Part shown: piece by piece, positions 15,014-21,922 of the stretch
Layout of the letters: every line of letters starts with the position of its first letter
Numbering within the stretch: position 1 is the first letter of the stretch
Assembly: GCA_904420575.1 (NCBI GenBank)
Contig: CAJFVW010000138.1
Location: 1-32,145, forward strand
DNA: 32,145 nt
From: an uncultured Gordonibacter sp.
GTDB taxonomy: Bacteria > Actinomycetota > Coriobacteriia > Coriobacteriales > Eggerthellaceae
Direction: 5' to 3'
Made by a program: the position numbers and the translations under genes
Notes under the pieces: model-generated
Databases searched by the model: none
What the model was told of the DNA's origin: nothing
Seen by the model: only the letters and a program-made list of their open reading frames with translations

Positions 15014-15816
15014 AAGCTTTCGTCGTCGACTTGGGAAAATGCAACGGCTGCTACGCGTGCCAGCTGGCGTGCAAGGACGAAACGGTGGGAAACGAGTGGC
15101 CTCCGTATTCGAAGCCGCAGCCTGACACCGGGCAGTTCTGGCTCAAGATGTTCGAGAAGACCCATGGGCAGGTTCCGAAGGTGCGGGTGGAGTACCGGCC
15201 CCAGCTGTGCCGCCATTGCGGCAACGCGCCCTGCATGGACGCCGCGCCCGACGCCGTGTACCGCCGCGAGGACGGCCTGGTCATCATCGACCCCGCGAAG
15301 GCGGCGGGGCATTCGGAACTGGTGGACGCCTGTCCCTATGGCGCCATCTACTGGAACGACGACCTGGGCCTTCCACAAAAGTGCACGGGGTGCGCGCATC
15401 TTGTGGATGCGGGGGCGCTGCCCCACTGCGTGGACGCGTGTGCGACCGGCGCGCTGCAGTTCGGCGAAGAAGAGGACCTTGCCGACCTTGTTGCCCAGGC
15501 GACCGACGAGTACGACGTCGAAGGGACCGCTTCGCGGGTCCACTACCTGAACCCCTTCGGCCTGTTCGTGTCAGGCGAGGTGTGGAGCAAGGAAGACGAC
15601 CTGATCATCGAAGGGGCGCAGGTCACGCTCCGCGATTCCGAAGGGTCGGCGAGATCTGCCGAGACCGACGGGTTCGGGGATTTCTGGTTCAAGCATCTGA
15701 AGCCGGGCCGGTACGTTCTCTCCATCGAGGCCGAAGGCTTCGCAGGCGTCGGCGAACGTGCAATAGACCTCAAGGAGAGCCTGAACCTGGGCGATTTCCC
15801 GCTCGACAAGCGGTAG
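15010..15816 (+). CDS. Iron-sulfur small subunit with C-terminal Ig-like domain, transhydroxylase type
   Basis: A 268-residue electron-transfer partner of the preceding subunit. The N-terminal two thirds hold cysteine clusters: CNGCYACQLAC (11-21), CRHCGNAPC, CPYG and CTGCAHLVDAGALPHCVDAC. The second group lacks its fourth cysteine, so three 4Fe-4S clusters are expected rather than four, as in the Pelobacter transhydroxylase small subunit. The segment REDGLVIIDPAKA to VDACPYGAIYWND is very like that protein. The last 80 residues (FVSGEVWSKEDDLIIEGAQV, then LKPGRYVLSIEAEGF) form a carboxypeptidase-regulatory-like beta-sandwich, a hallmark of this subunit type and absent from DmsB. AGGAGG lies 7 nt before the ATG at 15010, which overlaps the previous stop; an ATG at 15004 is less well spaced. 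Confidence 0.88.
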   Translation: MKAFVVDLGKCNGCYACQLACKDETVGNEWPPYSKPQPDTGQFWLKMFEKTHGQVPKVRVEYRPQLCRHCGNAPCMDAAPDAVYRREDGLVIIDPAKAAGHSELVDACPYGAIYWNDDLGLPQKCTGCAHLVDAGALPHCVDACATGALQFGEEEDLADLVAQATDEYDVEGTASRVHYLNPFGLFVSGEVWSKEDDLIIEGAQVTLRDSEGSARSAETDGFGDFWFKHLKPGRYVLSIEAEGFAGVGERAIDLKESLNLGDFPLDKR

Positions 15817-15843
15817 AGCTGCCATCACACAAGGAGGAGCATC

Positions 15844-17091
15844 ATGGTTCAGAACGAAATCAAATTGAACAGCAGCCGCAGCTGGATGCAGTTCATCATC
15901 GTCTTTCTGGTGGGCATCACCATTGCGTCGGGCATGTTCAAGGTGCCCGTCAACATGCCGAACATCATGGAGTTCTACGGCGTGCCCATTTCCTCGGCCG
16001 GCCTGCTGATGTCGGTGGTAGGCTTCACCTGCATCTTCACGGCCCTTCCTGCCGGCGCCATCATGCAGAAGATAGGCGCGAAGAAGTTCGGCATCGTCGT
16101 CATTGCGTCGGCGATCATCGAAAACGTGGTCGGCGCGGCCGCTCCCACGTTCGAAGTGCTGCTGGCCACCCGGTTCCTCGAAGGCATTTCCTACGGCTGC
16201 ATGTCCATGGTGAGCGTTGCCATCATCACGGCCAACTTCACCTCGGACAAGCGCGGCCTGCCGAACGGCATCTGGGTGATCTGGGTGTCGCTGGCCCAGC
16301 TGGTGGTCGCGCAGCTGGCAAACCTCGTGGTTCCTTCGTTCGGATGGCAGGGCGAATGGATTGCCATCGGCATACTGCAGGCCATCATGCTGGTGTTCTT
16401 CGTCGCGTTCGTCAAGAACCCGCCCATGCCCGAAGCGAAGGAAGAAGCCTCGTCGGAAAAGAAGCAGTCCATCCTCGAGGGCTTGAAGGAGCCTGCCGTG
16501 TGGCTCATCTCCTTCTCCTGCCTGTTCCTGGCCGTGGGCTGCGGGTGCTTCACCGGCCTGTACCCGACGTATCTGCAGCAGGGGATAGGGTTCGACCCTG
16601 CCACCGCCAACAACATCATCTCGCTTTCCACCATAGGCGGCATCGTCGGCTCGCTGGCCGTGGGCTGGGTCATCAACAAGACGGCGGTGCGCAACCGCGG
16701 CATCCTGCTGGCCGTCGTGTGCGGCATCGCCATGGCGTGCTTCGCCATGCAGTTCCGCATGCCGTTCAATTTCGCGCTGGTGGCGCTTTTCGCCGCCGTG
16801 TACAGTGGCGTGACGCAGTTCAACATGCCCATCGCGTTCGCCATGGTTCCCGATGCCCTGAAGCGTCCCGAACTGCTTTCCATGGGCCTTGGCGTGCTCA
16901 TGATCGGCGCCAATGCGGGCGGCGCATTGTCCACCTTCCTGCCCGCGATGGTGGTGGAGAACGCTGGCGGCGTGTGGGCTGCCACCGACCTCATGGTCAT
17001 TGGCTTTGCCGTGCTGGCGTTGCTGTGCGCGGTTGGCGCCACGGCGTATCAGCGGCGGTGCGTTCTGAAGGAAGCCAAGAAAGAGGATTAG
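15844..17091 (+). CDS. Major facilitator superfamily transporter (first of two)
   Basis: A 415-residue membrane protein with about twelve transmembrane segments and a central cytoplasmic loop rich in Lys/Glu (about 198-215, PPMPEAKEEASSEKKQ). The segment-2/3 loop has GAIMQKIGAKKFG, a form of the MFS signature. It is probably an importer of the aromatic substrate or exporter of the product; anaerobic catechol-metabolising operons often include MFS genes. It is 27 bp after the small subunit, with AAGGAGGAG before the ATG. It is not a recent duplicate of the second transporter: the two sequences differ throughout. Confidence 0.88.
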   Translation: MVQNEIKLNSSRSWMQFIIVFLVGITIASGMFKVPVNMPNIMEFYGVPISSAGLLMSVVGFTCIFTALPAGAIMQKIGAKKFGIVVIASAIIENVVGAAAPTFEVLLATRFLEGISYGCMSMVSVAIITANFTSDKRGLPNGIWVIWVSLAQLVVAQLANLVVPSFGWQGEWIAIGILQAIMLVFFVAFVKNPPMPEAKEEASSEKKQSILEGLKEPAVWLISFSCLFLAVGCGCFTGLYPTYLQQGIGFDPATANNIISLSTIGGIVGSLAVGWVINKTAVRNRGILLAVVCGIAMACFAMQFRMPFNFALVALFAAVYSGVTQFNMPIAFAMVPDALKRPELLSMGLGVLMIGANAGGALSTFLPAMVVENAGGVWAATDLMVIGFAVLALLCAVGATAYQRRCVLKEAKKED

Positions 17092-17135
17092 GCGATAGGC
17101 CGGCCTCTGCTCCAGGCACGGTGCGATTTCCCGGC

Positions 17136-17263
17136 GCCCGCCGTGCGCGGCGTCGGGCCGCCGCCTGCTGGCCTCGCACGGCGGGCAGGTGCTGGGCAAC
17201 TGCGCATGACGGACATCGGGCAACCGTCTGTTGATCGCGCAAGGCGGTTGCCGGGCAATCGCC
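17136..17263 (+). promoter_or_regulatory. Structured spacer between the two transporter genes
   Basis: Two strong inverted repeats fill most of the 197-bp gap. GCCCGCCGTGCG (17136-17147) pairs exactly with CGCACGGCGGGC (17175-17186). GGCAACCG (17219-17226) pairs exactly with CGGTTGCC (17245-17252). The right arm of the second can instead pair forward: GGCGGTTG (17243-17250) with CAATCGCC (17256-17263), one G-U pair, loop CCGGG. The two pairings exclude each other, as in attenuators. The last hairpin ends 25 nt before the second transporter start. There is no U-tract. Roles in termination, mRNA processing or translation control are possible. Confidence 0.5.
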
Positions 17264-17288
17264 GGCCAATCCGAATGAAGTGGGAGCT

Positions 17289-18497
17289 ATGAAAAAAGAC
17301 TACACGGAAATGAACCCCTATGTTTTGGCGATTCCCGTGCTTGCCATTGGATTGCAGGATTCCGCTTCTGCGTGCATTTCGCCTGCGATCGCTTCCATAG
17401 CGGCATCGTATCCAGACGTTGCGGTTTCCACGGTGCAGCTTCTGGTCACGCTTCCCAGCATAGCGGTTTGCATCGTTTCTATTCTGTACGGCTGGCTTTC
17501 TGTGAGGATCAACCCTCGGACGCTTGTCGTCATAGGCCTGAGCCTGTTCGTGATAGGCGGCATGGCCCCCCTGTTCGTCACCTCGTTCGACGGCATACTG
17601 GCCTGTCGGGTGATCCTGGGCATGGGGGCGGGGTTGACGCTTCCCGCCTGCGACTCCATCATCCCGCGCCTTTACAAAGGCAGGATGCGGGAGAACATGA
17701 TGGGCTGGAACATGACCGCCGGCGCCATAGGCGTGACCGTGATGATATTCATCGGGGGTCAGCTGGCGGCCGTAGACTGGCACCTCAGTTTCCTTGGCTA
17801 CAGCGTGGGGCTCGTATCGCTGATCCTCGTGCTGTGCCTGCTGCCGCGCATTCCCATGGTGAAAAGCGAGAAGGACGGCAATAGGCCGGCCCTTTCCGAG
17901 GTCGTGACGAACATAAAATGGTTGGCCTGGGTGGAAATCATCGTGTACTTCGTGGGCAACCTGTTCGCGACCATGGTCACGTCGAACCTGTCGTTGTTCG
18001 TGGAAGGCGGCGGCATCGGCACGCCGGCAGATTCCGGGAATGCCCTTTCGTTGCAGATGGCAGGGGCGGCGCTGGGCGCCTTCGGATACGGGTGGCTGAA
18101 GAAGAACCTCGGCCACAACGTCATCCCGCTTGCTTGGTTGGTGATGGGTGCCGGGTTCCTGGTGGTGGCCCACAGTTCTTCGCTTGTCGCCGTCATGGCA
18201 GGCATGTTCGTGGCGGGCATGGGCGTAGGCGTCGTATGGCCTGCATACTGCATGCGCGTCACCGAGCTGACCAAGCCGGTTGCGCAGGCCATGGCAATCG
18301 CCGTGGCCGGGGCGCTGCAGGGCTTCGGCAACTTCTTCAATCCGGTGGTGGGCGGCTGGCTTGCCGGCCTGTTCGGCATCGGGTACGGCGCGGACATGAT
18401 CCGACTGGACTCATGGGTGATCGTCGCGATTGCCGTCGTCGTTTTCCTGGCAGGAACGTTTGGCGTGAGACGCGCCAAACAGAGAGTGAAAGGATGA
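17289..18497 (+). CDS. Major facilitator superfamily transporter (second of two)
   Basis: A 402-residue protein with about twelve transmembrane segments. The segment-2/3 loop reads LYGWLSVRINPRTLVVIG and segment 4 has RVILGMGAGLTLPACDSII, both usual for sugar- and drug-type MFS carriers. The start region is uncertain: ATG 17289 is preceded by GGGAG only 2 nt away, and a GTG at 17280 is in frame. It belongs to the molybdoenzyme operon but is set apart by the structured 197-bp spacer, which may make its level differ from the first transporter. Substrate import and product export by separate carriers is one reading of having two. Confidence 0.87.
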   Translation: MKKDYTEMNPYVLAIPVLAIGLQDSASACISPAIASIAASYPDVAVSTVQLLVTLPSIAVCIVSILYGWLSVRINPRTLVVIGLSLFVIGGMAPLFVTSFDGILACRVILGMGAGLTLPACDSIIPRLYKGRMRENMMGWNMTAGAIGVTVMIFIGGQLAAVDWHLSFLGYSVGLVSLILVLCLLPRIPMVKSEKDGNRPALSEVVTNIKWLAWVEIIVYFVGNLFATMVTSNLSLFVEGGGIGTPADSGNALSLQMAGAALGAFGYGWLKKNLGHNVIPLAWLVMGAGFLVVAHSSSLVAVMAGMFVAGMGVGVVWPAYCMRVTELTKPVAQAMAIAVAGALQGFGNFFNPVVGGWLAGLFGIGYGADMIRLDSWVIVAIAVVVFLAGTFGVRRAKQRVKG

Positions 18498-18877
18498 ACG
18501 TCATGTGTTTTAGACCACCGACCGCAACGCAGGGAGAGGGCAAGGAAGGCGCGGGTGCGCCTCCTGTTCCTGGGGCGCCCCGTGCGCCACAAGCGCCGGG
18601 GGTGCCTGGGGCCCCAAAGGTCCCCGGAGTGCCTGGGGCACCAAGAGTTCCGCAGGTGCCCGGTGCTTCGGCAGCTGACGCACCCGAGGTGTTGGGAGGG
18701 CCGGAAGCCTTTCAGGTCACCGGCGACGTTGCCGCAGCCCAGCAGCAGGAGGCGTCGGAGGGCGCCGCAGAGTTCATGGGCGACGCGCCCGGAGCGGCCG
18801 TCCAGTCGTGCGTTCCCACCATCAAGGCGAAGACCGAGCAGAAGAAGGTGGTGTTCGTCCCGCCTGCGCCCAAATAG
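18494..18877 (+). CDS. Small Pro/Gly/Ala-rich protein of unknown function, last gene of the molybdoenzyme operon
   Basis: A 127-residue frame whose ATG overlaps the stop of the second transporter (ATGA), with AAAGGATG forming the ribosome site. The start MNVMCFRPPTATQ is followed by a repetitive stretch at about residues 22-58 built from PGAP, PGVP and VPQVPG units, also visible in the DNA as repeated GTGCCTGGGGC. A less biased middle (EAFQVTGDVAAAQQQEASEG) and a basic end (IKAKTEQKKVVFVPPAPK) follow. It has two cysteines, no signal peptide and no membrane segment. The coupling to the transporter and the terminator right after it argue that it is a real gene. I do not recognise a family; the Pro-rich part may be a flexible linker or an interaction surface. 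Confidence 0.65.
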   Translation: MNVMCFRPPTATQGEGKEGAGAPPVPGAPRAPQAPGVPGAPKVPGVPGAPRVPQVPGASAADAPEVLGGPEAFQVTGDVAAAQQQEASEGAAEFMGDAPGAAVQSCVPTIKAKTEQKKVVFVPPAPK

Positions 18878-18916
18878 GCGATCGCGTTCTAAAGGCTGAT
18901 CGCCGATGAACGAGAA

Positions 18917-18942
18917 AGGCCAGCCGGCGATACGGCTGGCCT
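18917..18942. terminator. Intrinsic terminator of the molybdoenzyme operon
   Basis: AGGCCAGCCG (18917-18926) pairs perfectly with CGGCTGGCCT (18933-18942) around a 6-nt loop, followed by GCACCTTTTCT on the plus strand. On the minus strand TTTCTCG follows, so it may also end the tRNA transcript. Confidence 0.8.
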
Positions 18943-18952
18943 GCACCTTTTC

Positions 18953-19028
18953 TGGTGCCCCCGAGTGGACTCGAACCACCGACGCACGGTTTAGGAAACC
19001 GACGCTCTATCCGCTGAGCTACGGGGGC
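18953..19028 (-). tRNA. tRNA-Arg, anticodon CCT
   Basis: A complete 76-nt cloverleaf on the minus strand, with encoded CCA. The acceptor stem is GCCCCCG / CGGGGGC with discriminator A; the D stem is GCTC / GAGC; the anticodon loop is TTCCTAA with U33 and A37; the T arm GGTGG-TTCGAGT-CCACT is closed by one G-T pair. The outermost anticodon-stem pair (27-43) is a T-T mismatch. It reads the rare Arg codon AGG. No integrase or attachment-site duplication is seen beside it. Confidence 0.95.
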
Positions 19029-19090
19029 GCTGCATCGAACAGCGCATAGATTCTATCATTTCCGCCGGGGAAGTCCCCTTTGAAATTGAG

Positions 19091-19142
19091 GCAATGTTTG
19101 CCGTGGCAGGCGAAGAGCCATCCAGCAATGTTTGCCGTGGCA
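19091..19142. repeat. 18-bp direct repeat, two exact copies
   Basis: GCAATGTTTGCCGTGGCA occurs at 19091-19108 and 19125-19142, a 34-bp offset. The second copy overlaps the left end of the long inverted repeat at 19135-19337. Confidence 0.8.
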
Positions 19143-19337
19143 AGGCAGACTGCTGTGGTTCCTCAATGGCAAGGCTGACCGCTATGGCACGTTTTCGAGC
19201 CGATCTTCGCCGCCTCTTATTTTGCGACCTGGGGAAACAAGAGGTGTTTCACAGGCAAGGGCTTCGAAAGGGCCGAAATCCGTGCCATAGCGGTCAGCCT
19301 TGCCAAACGGGTCCCATGGCGGTCAACCTTGCCACGG
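19135..19337. repeat. 203-bp long inverted repeat with 57-bp arms
   Basis: The left arm (19135-19191) and right arm (19281-19337) are reverse complements without gaps. The inner 25 bp (19167-19191 and 19281-19305) match exactly; the outer part is imperfect but keeps CCGTGGCAAGG at the tip. Each arm also contains two diverged direct copies of a roughly 22-bp unit of the form TGGCAAGGCTGACCGCTATG, about 31 bp apart. The 89-nt centre has no gene. It lies 5' of the tRNA gene, in a gene-free 651-bp stretch (19029-19679). It could be a palindromic dispersed repeat or a MITE-like remnant, or be transcribed as a long hairpin. Confidence 0.75.
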
Positions 19338-19408
19338 GAGGCCTCAAACACGCCCAGAAAAAGGATCGGCCCGGGGAGAGGGGAGCTCCACCGGGCCACA
19401 AGGAGGGG

Positions 19409-19498
19409 ATGATGCGACGTTCAAGACGCCGCTACTGCTTTTATTGGGGAAAAAGCAGTGCAGTGATAAGGAGGGGAGCCTCATCAGCTGCTGGTTAG
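19409..19498 (+). CDS. Possible 29-codon leader or small protein
   Basis: A very good ribosome site, CAAGGAGGGG, runs into two adjacent ATG codons (19409 and 19412) and a short Arg-rich frame: MMRRSRRRYCFYWGKSSAV, then IRRGASSAAG. A hairpin with arms ACTGCTTTT (19434-19442) and AAAAGCAGT (19451-19459) lies inside it. AAGGAGGGGA recurs at 19468-19477 without a following start. It sits between the long inverted repeat and the methyltransferase-fold gene. Chance is a real alternative for such a short frame. Confidence 0.25.
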   Translation: MMRRSRRRYCFYWGKSSAVIRRGASSAAG

Positions 19499-19575
19499 CA
19501 TTATAAAAGTTGACCTTGAAAAACATATGGTTGGGACGTGTTCGTCTTATGGAACGGTCGCGAATGATCGGTGAA

Positions 19576-19587
19576 TTGTACGTACAA
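19576..19587. promoter_or_regulatory. Perfect 12-bp palindrome upstream of the methyltransferase-fold gene
   Basis: TTGTACGTACAA is a perfect palindrome 92 bp before the start at 19680, in an AT-richer patch. It is a candidate operator for a dimeric regulator. I cannot assign it to a known family. Confidence 0.4.
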
Positions 19588-19679
19588 ACAGAACGCCTGT
19601 CCGTTCGCCTTGCCATCTTCGCCGTTCGCCCCGAGGCCCCGGTTTTCAGGTATCATGGAAGGCGTCGAAAGGAACCGCC

Positions 19680-20666
19680 ATGCCCGATATCGCCTTGCGT
19701 CTCAACAAAGACATGCTCGTGCTGTCCGCTCCCCTGAACGCGCGGCTCGCGCGCCAAGGATTCGACGCCACGCGCGACGTGGAGTTCATCACCCTGTTCG
19801 AGCCCGACTCGGTGCGCGATGCCCTGCGCCTGGAAACCTTGGCGGGGGCGACGTGCCTGGTCACCAACACGGCAGACGTCACGCCTGCCCGTTTGGCGCA
19901 CCTGTCGATGGAAGCCCGCGCGCGCGAATTCGCCGTCGCCTCGCTGGACATCGCGCAGGCGCTGAGCCCGCAGCACGTGCTGGTGGAAATTGGTCCGTGC
20001 GGGCTGCCGCTCGATGCGGCCAGCAAGGCGTCCCTGAACGAGAACCGCAGCCAGTACGCGCGCGCCGTGCGGACGTTCGCCGACCTCTCGTTCGACGCGT
20101 TTTTCCTGAACGGCTTCGCGACGTGCGATGATCTCAAGTGCGCCCTCATGGGCGTGCGGCAGGCAAGCGACCTGCCGGTGTTCGCCTCCGTGGACGTGGC
20201 GGACGACGGCACGTTGAGCAGCGGCCGCGGCACGTTGGATGAGGCTGTGGCGGTCATGGACGAATACGGGGCGACGGTGGCCGGCTTCGAGACCAGAGCC
20301 GACGCCGAAGTGGCCGCTGGCCTCGTGCGGCGCATGGCGCAGGCGTGCGACCTGCCTCTGCTCGTGCAGTTGGCGGTGGCCGAACACGATCCCAAGCAGG
20401 GCGAGCCTACAAAAGAGAATCCCTATTACTGTCCCGACGTCATGGTGCAGGCCGCCGCGCGCCTGAGAGGTGCGGGCGCGCAGTTCCTGCGCGCGACGGG
20501 CGAAGCCACACCGGCGTATACGGGCGCACTTGCCGCCGCCGTGACGGGGTTCGACGTGGCCGACGTGGCCGACGCGGCGTCTCCCGAGCCCGACGAGGAA
20601 GCTCTGGAAGACCTTCTGTCCGCCGCCCGGGCGGAGATCGCAGCGGCCATCAAGAAAGCAGACTAG
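19680..20666 (+). CDS. Homocysteine S-methyltransferase-fold protein lacking the zinc cysteines
   Basis: A 328-residue protein that follows the homocysteine methyltransferase barrel (MetH N-terminal type) from end to end. Landmarks are GATCLVTNTADVTPARL (family: GAD-TNTF), VEIGPCGLP (GPTG region), LPVFASVDVADDGTLSSGRG, ATVAGFE (family: GxNC) and GAQFLRATGEATPAYTG (family: GGCCGTTP). At the GxNC and GGCC positions, where three cysteines normally hold the zinc that activates homocysteine, it has no cysteine. Ordinary homocysteine methylation is therefore unlikely; it may bind a methyl donor or corrinoid partner, or have a new role. AAAGGA precedes the ATG. It is followed after 1 nt by a small unknown gene, so the two are probably co-transcribed. 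Confidence 0.72.
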   Translation: MPDIALRLNKDMLVLSAPLNARLARQGFDATRDVEFITLFEPDSVRDALRLETLAGATCLVTNTADVTPARLAHLSMEARAREFAVASLDIAQALSPQHVLVEIGPCGLPLDAASKASLNENRSQYARAVRTFADLSFDAFFLNGFATCDDLKCALMGVRQASDLPVFASVDVADDGTLSSGRGTLDEAVAVMDEYGATVAGFETRADAEVAAGLVRRMAQACDLPLLVQLAVAEHDPKQGEPTKENPYYCPDVMVQAAARLRGAGAQFLRATGEATPAYTGALAAAVTGFDVADVADAASPEPDEEALEDLLSAARAEIAAAIKKAD

Positions 20667-20667
20667 C

Positions 20668-20928
20668 GTGAGCAAACCTTCGAACAAAGAGAAAAGCCCC
20701 TACTACGGTGCCTTGCAAGACGTGGTGGACGCGCTGTTCGTCAGCGACAAGACGGTGCGCAGGCTGGATGCCGTCCTCATGGCGGAATCGGTGGACCTGC
20801 CCGACGACCTGCGCGAGATCGTGGAGCTGCTGCCTCCGGGAACCTATACGCGCCAGCGGCTGTGCGACCAGATCAATTCCTCGATCACGGGGCACGCCTG
20901 GGGCCAGGTGTACGGAACGGTGGAGTAG
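20668..20928 (+). CDS. Small protein of unknown function, coupled to the methyltransferase-fold gene
   Basis: An 86-residue frame starting with GTG one base after the preceding stop, so translation is probably coupled. The sequence is charged and helix-rich (YYGALQDVVDALFVSDKTVR, then RLDAVLMAESVDLPDDLREI) and ends with a compact motif, PPGTYTRQRLCDQINSSITG, then HAWGQVYGTVE. There is one cysteine, no signal peptide and no membrane segment. I do not recognise a family. Normal codon use and tight spacing support it as real. Confidence 0.65.
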   Translation: MSKPSNKEKSPYYGALQDVVDALFVSDKTVRRLDAVLMAESVDLPDDLREIVELLPPGTYTRQRLCDQINSSITGHAWGQVYGTVE

Positions 20929-20961
20929 CGCCTCCCGTCCGCCGGCGGCCGTCCCGCGCCT

Positions 20962-21768
20962 CTACGGCTCCAGGAACAGCAGGTTCATGTCCACGGGGGT
21001 GGACACGCCCTGCACGTCGCCGCTGTTGGAGTACTGCCAAAGCGTGAAGTCGAACGGGGCGTTCGGCGTTGCCACGTGGTATTCGGCGAACCACACGGGG
21101 CGCCCGCCCAAGGCCGTCCTGTCGTAGCGGGCCATGTCGCCGGCATTGCCGTAGACCATGGTGGCGTACCCGGCCGCTTCCAGCCGTTCGCAGAACGCGA
21201 GCGCGCAGGCCGTGAGCGTTTGGCCATCCACCCTGTTGGCGCGGCCCGCTTCGTCCGGCACGGGCTCGTGGTCGAAGGCCACGGGCAGTTCCAAGGTGCG
21301 CCCGTCCAGAAGCTTCAAAGCGAGGTCGGCCTCTTCGAGAGCCTCTTCTACCGTGGTCGCCTGAGAGAAGAAATAGGCGCCGACGTCAAGCCCCGCCGCG
21401 CGTGCTCCGTCGAGGTTGGCGGCACTCTGCTCGTCGACATGCAGCGAGCCCTCGGTGTAGCCGCGGTTCCCCAGGCGCACCAGCGCGAAGTCTATGCCGT
21501 CGGCCGCCACGGCCTCCCAATCGACGGTGCCCTGGTGGCTGGACACGTCGATGCCAAGGCGCGAGCGCAGTGCGCCCTGCTCGTAATAGGCCAGCCGGTC
21601 GCCGTCGCGCTCCAGGCCGGCCCAGTCGTAGGGGCTCACGTATCCTGTCGCGGTGCCGGCCAGCTGCGCGCTGCTGCAGAACGCCGCTCCGCCGACGGCG
21701 CAGAGCGCGCCCGCGGCGACGAGTGCGAGCAGCAGGCGAAAAGGGTTTCTGGCACGGCGCTTGTTCAT
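20962..21768 (-). CDS. Secreted or membrane-anchored GH25 muramidase (lysozyme)
   Basis: A 268-residue protein. Residues 1-35 form a basic, hydrophobic signal or anchor (NKRRARNPFRLLLALVAAGA). The glycoside hydrolase family 25 domain runs from about 70 to the end. It starts LGIDVSSHQGTVDWEAV with the conserved Asp74, carries the acidic pair of FDHEPV with the likely catalytic Glu168, and later has YGNAGDMARYD and FTLWQYSNSGDVQGV. GH25 enzymes cut the MurNAc-GlcNAc bond of peptidoglycan; a chromosomal copy like this may act in wall turnover. The start at 21768 has GGTAGGATGG upstream; 21777 is also in frame. It is convergent with the small unknown gene. Confidence 0.88.
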   Translation of the reverse strand: MNKRRARNPFRLLLALVAAGALCAVGGAAFCSSAQLAGTATGYVSPYDWAGLERDGDRLAYYEQGALRSRLGIDVSSHQGTVDWEAVAADGIDFALVRLGNRGYTEGSLHVDEQSAANLDGARAAGLDVGAYFFSQATTVEEALEEADLALKLLDGRTLELPVAFDHEPVPDEAGRANRVDGQTLTACALAFCERLEAAGYATMVYGNAGDMARYDRTALGGRPVWFAEYHVATPNAPFDFTLWQYSNSGDVQGVSTPVDMNLLFLEP

Positions 21769-21893
21769 GTCGACCATCCTACCAGAGGGCAACGCCCGAA
21801 AAACACACCAAGGCGGGAAGCGCGCCGTTTATGAAGAATCGGTGATCGCCCTGCAGCTTTACGAATGATACTAAATTAGTTACAATTTAACCC

Positions 21894-21922
21894 TTGTTTT
21901 TTGCGGGGCGGACCGGTACTAT
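21894..21922 (+). promoter_or_regulatory. Likely nrdD promoter
   Basis: TTGTTT (21894-21899) and TACTAT (21917-21922) are separated by exactly 17 bp, in an AT-rich patch of an otherwise GC-rich region. Transcription would start near 21929, giving a leader of about 160 nt before nrdD. The -10 is overlapped by the first NrdR-like box. Confidence 0.6.

Noticed and set aside
18953-19337. tRNA-Arg as an integration site for a genomic island
   Set aside because: No integrase, no duplicated tRNA end and no change of gene style on either side; the repeat nearby does not match the tRNA sequence.
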